Source: Patescibacteria group bacterium
GTDB taxonomy: Bacteria > Patescibacteriota > Minisyncoccia > Phycocordibacterales > XYD1-FULL-46-19
Assembly (NCBI GenBank): GCA_030917625.1
Contig: JAUPUJ010000022.1
Span: forward strand, 1-9,348
Length of the DNA: 9,348 nt
Direction: 5' to 3'
Numbering within the stretch: the first letter of the stretch is position 1; each line of letters starts with the position of its first letter. Shown one piece after another: positions 1 to 6,315 of the stretch. A model generated the notes under the pieces. The model did no database searches. It was not told the DNA's origin and was given only the letters and a program-made list of their open reading frames with translations. Both the position numbers and the translations under genes were made by a program.

Positions 1-1421
1 TAGCGGCAGTCGAAAACGCTTCATCATCACTAGCTGTTGCCATTACTACTGGTACGAACGCAGTTAATATTAAGACCAACTCCGCTGTTGCTACCGCTTC
101 TAGTTCAATCTCAGCAACTTTGCCAGCGTCTATTTGGGCATATTCAGGTAGAACTTTGTCATCTGTAGGTACTCTAGTTGCAGATATATGGAGTAATTCG
201 ACCAGAACATTAACTGGAGCTAGCTTAAATTCAGGATCTTTAGCTACGTTGTCAGATATTACTACTGCTTCATCATCAATTTCTGCTGTTGTTAATAGTA
301 ATACAAATAGTCAAAGTGCTGCTGCTATATCTTCAATTAATTCTAATACTAATACTGCTATAGCAACGGCTTCATCTTCTTTGTCGGCGATCTTGCCGGC
401 ATCAATTTGGGGCTATTCAAGTAGGACTATCAGTTCTTTTGGTACATTAGCTGCTGATGTCTGGAATTCTACTACTAGGACTTTGACATCTCTTACTCTT
501 TCTTCTCAATCACCTTGGACGGTTTCTACATCTGATTTTGGGAGTATTACTGCTGGCAGTGATTATTTATCGACCGTGACTACTATATATGACGGAACCT
601 TGACTGATTCCTTGAGTCTACCTACTGTGACCATTTATGATCCGAGTCGTAATGTTGTTGCCAATAATGTAGCTATGACTAGAACTGCTACTGGTACTTA
701 TAGTTATTCTTACACTACAGATGGTAATGCCCCTGCTGGTACTTGGGAGAGTGTTTTCTCTGCCAATGTTGAAGCAGGTAAGACTTTGCCAGGTAATGAT
801 TATTGGACTGTAGTAACAGCTCCAGCTCAAGTTATAATCAATAGCATTTCAGATGATACAACACCCGAAGTGGCGGCTAATGTAACCATTACAAACGAAG
901 GTTTAACGGGGTATGAATACCAGTATGAGTGGTGTGTAGTGTCTAATATTAGTGATATCTGTGGTGGGGGCGATGATGTCTTTCATAGTATAGCTGCTAA
1001 ATATATAAATGCTGGGGAAGATTTTAATACCACTTTGACCGCTAATGTGCCATCTGCTGGTAATTATTACTTTAAAATGATTGTTTATTTCGGTACAGAT
1101 AGTTCTGGAGCTTCGCGTAGTTTTACGGCAACTACTGTAAATGGCGGTGGTGGTGGCTCTGGCGGAGGTGGCGGTGGTGGTGGCGGTGGAGGAAGCACAT
1201 CCTCTAGTGGGAACACTTCTACAATAGGGGTTTGTACTGGAACGGATTTTAATCGTGATCGTAAAGTTAATTCAGTTGATTTTTCCATCCTCTTATCTTT
1301 TTGGAAAAAGCGAGCGCCATTTAAAAATACTTGTGTCGATGTTAATCGTGATAGTATTGTTAATTCAGTAGACTTTTCGATCTTGTTGTCGCAGTGGGGG
1401 ACAGCAGGGCGGGCTATTTAA
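1..1421 (+). CDS. Repeat-rich surface protein with C-terminal dockerin (5' partial)
   Basis: The frame is open from the window edge (first whole codon at base 3), so the true start lies upstream; the TTG at 120 is internal. The visible 472 residues hold, in order: Ala/Ser/Thr-rich repeats with the unit LPASIWxYSxRTxSSxGTL; two predicted Ig-like beta domains (about 170-280 and 280-380); a Gly spacer (about 381-397); and a dockerin (about 408-467). The dockerin has two calcium loops, DFNRDRKVNSVD and DVNRDSIVNSVD, each with Asp1, Asn3, Asp5, Asn9 and Asp12 ligands and each followed by the helix FSILLS-x-W. Dockerins bind cohesins in cellulosomes and other surface complexes. The protein has no C-terminal membrane anchor, so it is probably held by the cohesin-like proteins encoded 5 bp downstream. 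The Ig segment containing GYEYQYEWCVV looks familiar from CPR surface proteins, by memory only. The true length and signal peptide cannot be seen. Confidence 0.88.
   Translation, partial: AAVENASSSLAVAITTGTNAVNIKTNSAVATASSSISATLPASIWAYSGRTLSSVGTLVADIWSNSTRTLTGASLNSGSLATLSDITTASSSISAVVNSNTNSQSAAAISSINSNTNTAIATASSSLSAILPASIWGYSSRTISSFGTLAADVWNSTTRTLTSLTLSSQSPWTVSTSDFGSITAGSDYLSTVTTIYDGTLTDSLSLPTVTIYDPSRNVVANNVAMTRTATGTYSYSYTTDGNAPAGTWESVFSANVEAGKTLPGNDYWTVVTAPAQVIINSISDDTTPEVAANVTITNEGLTGYEYQYEWCVVSNISDICGGGDDVFHSIAAKYINAGEDFNTTLTANVPSAGNYYFKMIVYFGTDSSGASRSFTATTVNGGGGGSGGGGGGGGGGGSTSSSGNTSTIGVCTGTDFNRDRKVNSVDFSILLSFWKKRAPFKNTCVDVNRDSIVNSVDFSILLSQWGTAGRAI
84..488 (+). repeat. Tandem protein repeat, 273-bp (91-codon) spacing, two copies
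   Basis: Copy 1 is 84-215 and copy 2 is 357-488, offset by exactly 273 bp. Both encode A-x-A-T-A-S-S-S-x-S-A-x followed by LPASIW(A/G)YS(G/S)RT and then SSxGTLxADxW and TRTLT. The copies agree better in protein than in DNA because synonymous positions differ, so this is an old repeat under protein-level selection. Between them lies an Asn/Ser/Thr-rich spacer with a second ASSS block. The same ASSS block appears at bases 18-29, so the array probably continues upstream of the window. Confidence 0.8.
1143..1193 (+). repeat. GGN-codon run encoding a poly-Gly spacer
   Basis: Five Gly codons, one Ser codon and eleven Gly codons run in a row, made of mixed GGC, GGT and GGA. The spacer lies between the Ig-like domains and the dockerin and would act as a flexible tether. 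It is the most GC-rich stretch of an otherwise AT-rich gene. The opposite strand reads as poly-Pro, which is only a shadow. Confidence 0.85.
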
Positions 1422-1426
1422 AAATT

Positions 1427-2308
1427 ATGAATATTAAAATAAAAATTATATATATTGCTTTAGTCCTGTTTCTTTTAGTAATTCCGGTTTTTAAAGTTGA
1501 AGCTATGACAATAGTTGTTAACCCTCCTCAGGAACCTATGCAAATAGGGAAGACTAGTTTAATTAATATTACCTTAAGCAATAGAGATCAATCTAAAGAA
1601 ATAAATGCCCTTGAAGGTATTGTGAAAATTAGCGCACCTCATAATGTTGTCGCTATTACTACTGGCGGTTCCATTTTTAATTTATGGCCAACTAAACCTT
1701 CATTGAAGAATAACGAAATTTCTTTTACTGGGGGGACACAGTCTGGGGTCTTTGGTAGCGCTTTAAAAATATTTACTATTGCTGTTAAGCCGCAGACTAG
1801 TAAAGATATAAGGATTGATTTTCAAAATGTGAATGCTTATCTAAATGATGGTCTTGGTACTAAGGTTGTTGTCTCTGGGTTACCCCTAAACATTCCAGTA
1901 TCTGAAGCAGTGAGTGAAGAGGACGAGTTAGATGATTTGATTTCTTTAGATACTCAACCTCCACAGTCATTCGAAATTGATTTAGGTCGAGACCCTAGTC
2001 TTTATGAGGGTAAATATTTTATTAGTTTTTATGCTATTGATAATGAATCTGGAATAAAAAAATACGAAGTGAAAGAAACTGGTTATCCACTAGTAAGATC
2101 TGGCAGTATATATATACTCCAAAATCAGAGTTTATCTGGTGAAGTGGAGGTAAGGGCTATTGATAATGCTGGAAATCAAAGAATTAAAACAGTTTCGTTA
2201 CAAGATTCTGTTCCTTGGACTAAAGTGATTCTTGCGATACTAATTCTGTATTTAATAGGGGTATTAGTCAGGAAAATTTTTAAGATCACTCGAAAAATAG
2301 ATGTATAA
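1427..2308 (+). CDS. Membrane-anchored cohesin-like protein A
   Basis: A 293-residue exported protein. I chose the ATG at 1427 because it puts a clean signal peptide first (basic MNIKIK, hydrophobic core 8-22, likely cleavage after VEA26). The upstream in-frame GTG at 1394 overlaps the dockerin gene and adds a poor leader. Residues 27-155 resemble a cohesin: an all-beta fold pattern with GSIFNLW at 81-87 and NNEISFTGG at 95-103, then a strand-rich end. Residues about 170-258 form a second Ig-like domain ending in AIDNAGN. One TM helix (about 264-281) and a basic tail RKIFKITRK anchor it with the binding domain outside. It starts 5 bp after the dockerin stop and overlaps the next gene by 8 bp, so the three are probably co-transcribed. 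No SD is visible. Its likely role is to hold the dockerin protein on the cell surface; the cohesin call is by pattern, not by search. Confidence 0.82.
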   Translation: MNIKIKIIYIALVLFLLVIPVFKVEAMTIVVNPPQEPMQIGKTSLINITLSNRDQSKEINALEGIVKISAPHNVVAITTGGSIFNLWPTKPSLKNNEISFTGGTQSGVFGSALKIFTIAVKPQTSKDIRIDFQNVNAYLNDGLGTKVVVSGLPLNIPVSEAVSEEDELDDLISLDTQPPQSFEIDLGRDPSLYEGKYFISFYAIDNESGIKKYEVKETGYPLVRSGSIYILQNQSLSGEVEVRAIDNAGNQRIKTVSLQDSVPWTKVILAILILYLIGVLVRKIFKITRKIDV

Positions 2309-4043
2309 AAAAATCATACTAGTCTCAATATTATCTATATTTTGGCTACCTGCTGTAGTTCAGGCAGCTAATATGTATATCATTTTAGATAAGAATGAAG
2401 TTGCTCAAAATGGAACTTTTTCTGGTACGGTTTATATTTCTACTGGAGGGGTGGCTATAAATAATGCTGAGGGTACAATCCATTTTCCTGCAGATCTCCT
2501 GAGTGTGGATTCAATTAATAGTTCAGGTTCTATATTTAATATTTGGGTAGAACAACCAACTTTCTCTAATACAAATGGGACTGTGTATTTTAATGGAGGC
2601 TTACCAACTCCTGGATATTCTGGTCAAAATGGAAATTCTCTTCGTATAAATTTTAGGGCAAAGAAAGCTGGGACAGCCAAAATATCTTTTGGTTCATCTG
2701 CCGTTAGAGCTGATGATGGTAGTGGAACTGATGTTTTGTCTCAAACTAGAGACTCTTCCGTCACTGTTACTTCTCTGGTTCCGACTCCTTCTGTCCCAAT
2801 TAGTCCCACTATTACAGCTCCGACTGTACTGCCTAATACTAATCAATCTGGTTTACCTGGTACTCCCGTTATCACATCTGAAGACATGCCAGATCAAAAT
2901 AGTTGGTACAATGAGATTAAGGGTAATTTTACTTGGGAATTATCTTCAGGGGTGAACGCTGTTCAATTGGTCTTAAGCCAATCTCCAAATAGTGTTCCAA
3001 CTGTGGCTTATGATCCACCAATTAAAAATAAGATTTTAACTAATCTGCCCGAAGGTATATCTTATATTAATGCTCGCTTCAGAAATAATATTGGTTGGGG
3101 TAATGTTGCTAGTAGAAAAATCAAGGTTGATGTAACGTCTCCTAAAAATATTGTAGTGGAGACTAGTATAACAGACGATGATTTAATCGCTGTTGATGCT
3201 TCTGCTGATGATTCTTTGTCTGGAATTAAATCTTACAGTGTCTATATTAATGGTGGTAAAATTGCTGAGGCGGCTGCTGATACTAATGGTTCAGCAAAAT
3301 TTAACTTACCACCGTTGTCCTCTGGAGGACAAAAATTAGAAATAAAAGCATATGATAGGGCTGGAAACTATGCAAGTGCTGAGGTTGTAGTTAATGTTCC
3401 AGAGTTACAGGTTCCTAAAATAACGCATTATCCGCAGTCAATAAAAGTTGGTTCTGTTGTAGATATTAGAGGTAAGTCTCCATATTTAGATGGTGAAATA
3501 ATTTTATGGTTCCAAGAAGATGGAGAGGATGCTAAGAGTTATATAGTAAAGCCAGATGAAGATAAAATCTTCTCATACACAAGTGACTCCATCAATAATG
3601 TTGGGGTGTTAAATATATGGGCTGAGACATCGCGTGGTGAAGAAAGTAAGAGTAGTATTGCGTCAGAAAAAGTATATGTTCGTGTTAAAGAATCAGCAGT
3701 AATAGATTTGGGTACTAATGCTATTCAAATAATTTCCATGGTTATTACTGTCGCATTATTACTATTCTTCCTAGTCTTTATTGTTCATATTGGGCTTAAA
3801 AAAGTACATTTCTTAAGACGTAAATTAAAAAGAGATATTGTTAATACGGAGAAAGAGGTTCATAAAGTCTTTAAATTATTAAAGAGTGACACTAGGCGTC
3901 ATATGTTGATGTTGCAAAAGGCAAGTACAAAACGTAAGTTAACAAAAGAAGAGAGTAAAATTCTTGCTGAATTATCTGAAAATCTAGATGAAGCGGAAGC
4001 CTATTTATCACAGAAAGTTAAAGTCATCAAAGAGCCAGATTAG
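2301..4043 (+). CDS. Membrane-anchored cohesin-like protein B with cytoplasmic tail
   Basis: A 580-residue paralogue of the preceding gene, with its ATG inside that gene's last codons (8-bp overlap). In order: signal peptide 1-22 (cleavage near VQA); cohesin-like domain about 24-157, sharing GSIFN(L/I)W, a following Pro and an N-x-(6)-GG strand with protein A; Pro/Thr linker 158-190; Ig-like domains at about 190-277, 278-366 (ending AYDRAGN) and 369-462; TM helix about 474-498; and a cytoplasmic tail of about 80 residues, rich in Lys and Glu and predicted helical or coiled coil. The tail is unusual for a passive anchor. The second cohesin-like domain could bind the same dockerin or a different partner. 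No SD is visible, so translation may depend on coupling to protein A. The layout is confident; cohesin identity is inferred from pattern. Confidence 0.84.
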   Translation: MYKKIILVSILSIFWLPAVVQAANMYIILDKNEVAQNGTFSGTVYISTGGVAINNAEGTIHFPADLLSVDSINSSGSIFNIWVEQPTFSNTNGTVYFNGGLPTPGYSGQNGNSLRINFRAKKAGTAKISFGSSAVRADDGSGTDVLSQTRDSSVTVTSLVPTPSVPISPTITAPTVLPNTNQSGLPGTPVITSEDMPDQNSWYNEIKGNFTWELSSGVNAVQLVLSQSPNSVPTVAYDPPIKNKILTNLPEGISYINARFRNNIGWGNVASRKIKVDVTSPKNIVVETSITDDDLIAVDASADDSLSGIKSYSVYINGGKIAEAAADTNGSAKFNLPPLSSGGQKLEIKAYDRAGNYASAEVVVNVPELQVPKITHYPQSIKVGSVVDIRGKSPYLDGEIILWFQEDGEDAKSYIVKPDEDKIFSYTSDSINNVGVLNIWAETSRGEESKSSIASEKVYVRVKESAVIDLGTNAIQIISMVITVALLLFFLVFIVHIGLKKVHFLRRKLKRDIVNTEKEVHKVFKLLKSDTRRHMLMLQKASTKRKLTKEESKILAELSENLDEAEAYLSQKVKVIKEPD

Positions 4044-4110
4044 TGAGTAATCTTTTGGTGAACAAAAAAAGTACGGTTTTTATCAAGGTTTGTAATTAAA
4101 AAATATTTGT

Positions 4111-4470
4111 ATGATTAATAAATATAAGAAATCAATTTTAGGTTTTGTGGTGTTGTGTGCATTGTTAGGTGGGGCGTATTATTTTGGCTCTGTACAACAA
4201 GTTCCAGATGAAAAAGAAGCTGAAGCTTTAATAGCAAAAGAAGCTTCAGATTTAGTGACTCAGGTTGGGGCTATTATGGAGATACCTGCAGAATTACCGG
4301 CTGTAGCAACTATTATAGATGAAACTAAAGTTAGTAATGAGCCATTTTTTAGCGGGGCTAAAAACGGGGATAAAATTTTAGTTTTTGTCCAATCTCAAAA
4401 ATTAGTAATTTACCGTCCATCGACAAATAAAATTATTAATTCTATCGTTTTAAATTTACCACTAAACTAA
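4111..4470 (+). CDS. Small N-terminally anchored protein of unknown function
   Basis: A 119-residue protein. It has a short basic start (MINKYKKS), one TM or signal-anchor helix (about 9-27), an acidic helical stretch (about 32-55) and a C-terminal beta-rich part with PFFSGAKNGDKILVFVQSQ and YRPSTNKIINSIV. I remember similar proteins as common in parcubacterial genomes with this same 'NGDK-(I/V)-L-(V/I)-F' and 'YRPSTNKI' pattern, always unassigned. It lies 67 bp after the cohesin B gene with no hairpin between them, so it may be the last gene of that transcript. A perfect hairpin at 4502 follows. No SD is visible. I do not know its function; topology suggests the small domain sits outside the membrane. 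Confidence 0.75.
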   Translation: MINKYKKSILGFVVLCALLGGAYYFGSVQQVPDEKEAEALIAKEASDLVTQVGAIMEIPAELPAVATIIDETKVSNEPFFSGAKNGDKILVFVQSQKLVIYRPSTNKIINSIVLNLPLN

Positions 4471-4501
4471 GTTAATAATCTTATTTAGTATTAAAATAAT
4501 A

Positions 4502-4529
4502 CCCCAGGTCGCACAAGTGCGACCTGGGG
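4502..4529. terminator. Perfect 13-bp hairpin between convergent genes
   Basis: CCCCAGGTCGCAC and GTGCGACCTGGGG flank a nominal 2-nt AA loop (functionally a CAAG tetraloop). It sits between the + gene ending at 4470 and the - gene ending at 4559. The + side tail is only CTTTAT; the - side tail is TATTATTTTAAT. A shared, bidirectional terminator is the likely role, with the U-tract weak on both sides. Confidence 0.7.
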
Positions 4530-4558
4530 CTTTATGAATGGGTATGAATTGCGGGCCT

Positions 4559-4753
4559 TTAACGTGTGGCCCAGATGATGGTGCCTCCGATGAAGCTCAA
4601 TGAGAGAGCTCCAAAACCGGAGGCGGGGATAATAATATCGATTATGTCGGGGGACATCGAGACTAACTCGAAGCACCCTATTGCCCCACAGACTACTATC
4701 ATGGCACCCAACAGGCCCATGATGAACAAATGCCTCATCCTCGTGCTTTTCAT
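4559..4753 (-). CDS. 64-residue two-helix membrane protein, unknown function
   Basis: A small minus-strand gene with unusually strong initiation signals: AAGGAG exactly 8 nt before the ATG and a near-consensus promoter 5' of that. The protein begins with a basic MKSTRMRH, followed by a TM helix (about 9-29), a short polar turn (MSPD) and a second hydrophobic segment (about 37-61) with small residues GFGALSLSFIGG, ending in WATR. Both ends are probably cytoplasmic. Codon use is clearly more GC-rich than in the flanking surface genes (ATC, GCC, GGC and CTC are common), which suggests different ancestry or expression level. It is convergent with the 4111 gene and divergent from the 5009 gene. 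I do not recognise a family. Overlapping frames on both strands here lack these signals. Confidence 0.72.
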   Translation of the reverse strand: MKSTRMRHLFIMGLLGAMIVVCGAIGCFELVSMSPDIIDIIIPASGFGALSLSFIGGTIIWATR

Positions 4754-4761
4754 GGCTATTT

Positions 4762-4767
4762 CTCCTT
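4762..4767 (-). promoter_or_regulatory. Strong Shine-Dalgarno of the 64-residue gene
   Basis: AAGGAG on the minus strand, 8 nt from the ATG, inside the context AAGGAGAAATAGCC. It fixes the start of this small gene and contrasts with most + strand genes here, which have no SD. Confidence 0.85.
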
Positions 4768-4786
4768 ATTTCAAGACTTCCCCAAA

Positions 4787-4813
4787 AGGCGCTTTTATCC
4801 CATAAAGGCACCT
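4787..4813 (-). promoter_or_regulatory. Leader hairpin near the 5' end of the small-gene mRNA
   Basis: On the minus strand AGGTGCCTTTAT and ATAAAAGCGCCT flank a GGG loop: 12 positions with one G-U pair and one C-A mismatch. The predicted transcript starts only about 4 nt before it, so it could protect the 5' end or modulate translation. No known riboswitch is recognised. Confidence 0.45.
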
Positions 4814-4823
4814 ATCTACCTAT

Positions 4824-4851
4824 ATTATAGCATAGTGTTAAATAAAGTCAA
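4824..4851 (-). promoter_or_regulatory. Sigma70-type promoter of the 64-residue gene
   Basis: On the minus strand: TTGACT (4846-4851), a 16-nt spacer, and a perfect TATAAT (4824-4829) preceded by TGC, an extended -10. The start is expected near 4817, giving a leader of about 64 nt. This is the best promoter match in the window. Confidence 0.8.
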
Positions 4852-4936
4852 GTACTAGGAACAGGCTGGTTATTTGGTCTTTTTCACCCTTGACTGGTGG
4901 TTATTTTGAGTTTCCTATGTGATTATAGATGTAAGA

Positions 4937-4965
4937 GTGAGTAATACTATTCGTCATCATATAGT
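4937..4965 (+). promoter_or_regulatory. Possible promoter of the FN3 protein gene
   Basis: TATAGT (4960-4965) is a good -10, but the -35 at 17-nt spacing (GTGAGT, 4937-4942) is weak. A start near 4972 would leave a leader of about 37 nt. A TTGACT at 4890-4895 has no acceptable -10 at normal spacing. This is tentative. Confidence 0.3.
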
Positions 4966-5008
4966 GTGTGGGCGAAACTATTACTAATTACTAAATAATT
5001 AAAATTAT

Positions 5009-6034
5009 ATGAAATCTTATAAAAACAAATTAATCCCAATCTTAAGTTTAAGTGCCTTAGCTTTAGTGGCTATAATTGGTTTACCCCAATCTGCGTCAGC
5101 TATTGGCTTTGGCAATGCTCTAGAAGTGCGAAACAATATTAAAGACAAAAATATTAAGGTAGAAAATAAAAATATCGACTCTACTTTGGTCCGTGGTTTA
5201 GATTACTATTCACGCACTGGTTCTGAAGTCATTCCAGAACAGACAGGGGCTGATGACAAACCGTTATCTATCTCTACGACCATTCATAGTACGACTACTA
5301 CTGATTCTGATTTAGATTATAAAAATGATGAAAATCTACCTAAAGGCATTAGAACAGCTCCTGGTATAGAAAAAAGAGTGGAAGAAGGTAAGTGGTTGCC
5401 CCAAGGTATTTTAAAGTTCTTTGATCGAGATAATGATAATGATAATGATGACGGCCAAGTAGAAATTAAAATCAGTGATTTTAAAGTGAGTGCGAGTACA
5501 ACCTCAGCTAATATTTATTTCAAGACTAATATTGAAACTAAGGGTACTCTAACTTATTCTGCTAGCTCCAGTCTAAGTAATGCCACAGTTGTAAATTTGG
5601 CTTTAGATGATGAACATAATGTTAATTTAACTAACTTAGAAGATGACACGGTTTATTATTTCCAAGTTAAATTAGAAACTGCCGACGGGAAGTCTTCTTA
5701 CGAAAGCCGAGTTCGAGCTTTGAGTACTGCTGAAGTTGATACAGATTTACCGAAAATAAATTTCTTTCACACTTTCAGTGTTCAAGCGGATTCAGCTAAT
5801 GTGATTTGGGTTACTTCTGAAAAAACTAGTAGCAAGGTGTGGGTGAGTGCGACTTCTTCTGTCGACACTACAGTGGCTCCAACTATGCAAAACGCCTCTG
5901 GTTCTTATTTCCACGTTTTTGAATTAGTGGATTTAGAAGCGGATACCGATTACTACATTAAAGTCTCTAGTACCGACAGTGCGGACAATACTACTTTCTC
6001 TGAAGTTTTGTCTTTCACTACTGATACTGAGTAA
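5009..6034 (+). CDS. Secreted protein with two fibronectin type III-like domains
   Basis: A 341-residue exported protein. The signal peptide is 1-31 (basic start, core LSALALVAIIGL, cleavage near SASA). A Thr/Ser/Asp-rich region (about 35-135) contains PGIEKRVEEGKWLPQGI at 118-134, then an acidic stretch DRDNDNDNDDG (139-149) that could bind calcium. Two FN3-like domains follow (about 151-240 and 249-338), each ending with the tyrosine-corner pattern (DDTVYYFQV; ADTDYYIKV). There is no C-terminal TM segment or sorting motif, so the protein is either released or held by partners. The gene stands alone: it is divergent from the 64-residue gene and followed by a strong terminator. No SD is seen before the ATG, which lies in an AT-rich stretch. 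A role in adhesion or the cell envelope is likely; no enzymatic motif is present. Confidence 0.82.
   Translation: MKSYKNKLIPILSLSALALVAIIGLPQSASAIGFGNALEVRNNIKDKNIKVENKNIDSTLVRGLDYYSRTGSEVIPEQTGADDKPLSISTTIHSTTTTDSDLDYKNDENLPKGIRTAPGIEKRVEEGKWLPQGILKFFDRDNDNDNDDGQVEIKISDFKVSASTTSANIYFKTNIETKGTLTYSASSSLSNATVVNLALDDEHNVNLTNLEDDTVYYFQVKLETADGKSSYESRVRALSTAEVDTDLPKINFFHTFSVQADSANVIWVTSEKTSSKVWVSATSSVDTTVAPTMQNASGSYFHVFELVDLEADTDYYIKVSSTDSADNTTFSEVLSFTTDTE
5429..5446 (+). repeat. GATAAT hexanucleotide repeat, three copies
   Basis: Three exact GATAAT units inside the FN3 gene encode alternating Asp-Asn. Slippage by one unit would keep the frame and change the acidic run by two residues. Confidence 0.7.
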
Positions 6035-6047
6035 AAGTATTTAAAGC

Positions 6048-6089
6048 CCAACAAAAAACCAGCCCCTAAGGGGGTTGGTTTTTTGTTGG
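6048..6089 (+). terminator. Intrinsic terminator of the FN3 protein gene
   Basis: A 19-bp stem (arms 6048-6066 and 6071-6089, one G-U pair) with a TAAG loop, starting 13 nt after the stop codon. The right arm carries GGGGTTGG followed by six T's, so a shorter stem with a U-tract works in the + direction. The A-run in the left arm makes it able to act on the minus strand too. Confidence 0.85.
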
Positions 6090-6097
6090 TAGAAAAA

Positions 6098-6126
6098 AGT
6101 CCCCGCAGGCGAAGCCTGCGGGGACT
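6098..6126 (-). terminator. Intrinsic terminator of the 55-residue gene
   Basis: A perfect 13-bp stem with a 3-nt loop: AGTCCCCGCAGGC, GAA loop, GCCTGCGGGGACT as read on +. Read on the minus strand it is followed at once by a T-run (A's at 6093-6098 on +), 13 nt after the TAA at 6140. This is a classic rho-independent terminator for the minus-strand gene. Confidence 0.85.
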
Positions 6127-6139
6127 GTAGTCGTATCTA

Positions 6140-6307
6140 TTAAGTAGTGATCTTTCTTTTCTGGGGCAACTCTACCGGCAGGGGCATAGTGAAGTAGAGA
6201 GCTTCTAAATATAAAATCCCCTCACGGAATCTCAGGTTCGATGTCCGAACCGAGTACTTGATTGCGTTTTCTCTCTTGAGTATCTTTTTGGTAATACGTT
6301 TTTTCAT
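6140..6307 (-). CDS. 55-residue basic protein, unknown function
   Basis: A short minus-strand gene that length cutoffs would miss. ATG is at 6307 and TAA at 6140-6142. The protein starts MKKRITKKILKREN, continues through YSVRTSNLRFREGILYLEAL, and ends in a Pro-rich PLPVELPQKRKITT. It has 14 Lys/Arg in 55 residues and no TM segment or cysteine, so it is cytoplasmic and possibly nucleic-acid or ribosome associated, which is inference. Support comes from AAGGAG exactly 8 nt before ATG, a strong terminator just after the stop, and a leader hairpin that pairs best in this strand's RNA. Codon use is more GC-rich than in neighbouring surface genes. It shares its expression layout with the 64-residue gene at 4559. 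I recognise no family. Confidence 0.68.
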   Translation of the reverse strand: MKKRITKKILKRENAIKYSVRTSNLRFREGILYLEALYFTMPLPVELPQKRKITT

Positions 6308-6315
6308 GCTCGTTT

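Noticed and set aside
618..830. Minus-strand 70-codon frame in the dockerin gene
   Set aside because: Low-complexity Ser/Ile/Thr translation opposite a clear coding region; no initiation signals.
1085..1288. Minus-strand 67-codon frame rich in proline
   Set aside because: It is the mirror of the Gly spacer and dockerin codons, with no SD or promoter.
1394..1426. GTG start for cohesin-like protein A, 11 codons upstream
   Set aside because: It lies inside the dockerin gene and adds a polar leader before the clean signal peptide that begins at ATG 1427.
2689..2955. + strand 88-codon Leu-rich frame in the cohesin B gene
   Set aside because: An out-of-frame shadow of a well-supported gene.
4491..4811. 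106-codon minus and 79-codon plus frames around the 64-residue gene
   Set aside because: Neither has the SD; the minus one reads through the terminator hairpin. Only the 4559-4753 frame has both the SD and membrane-protein character.
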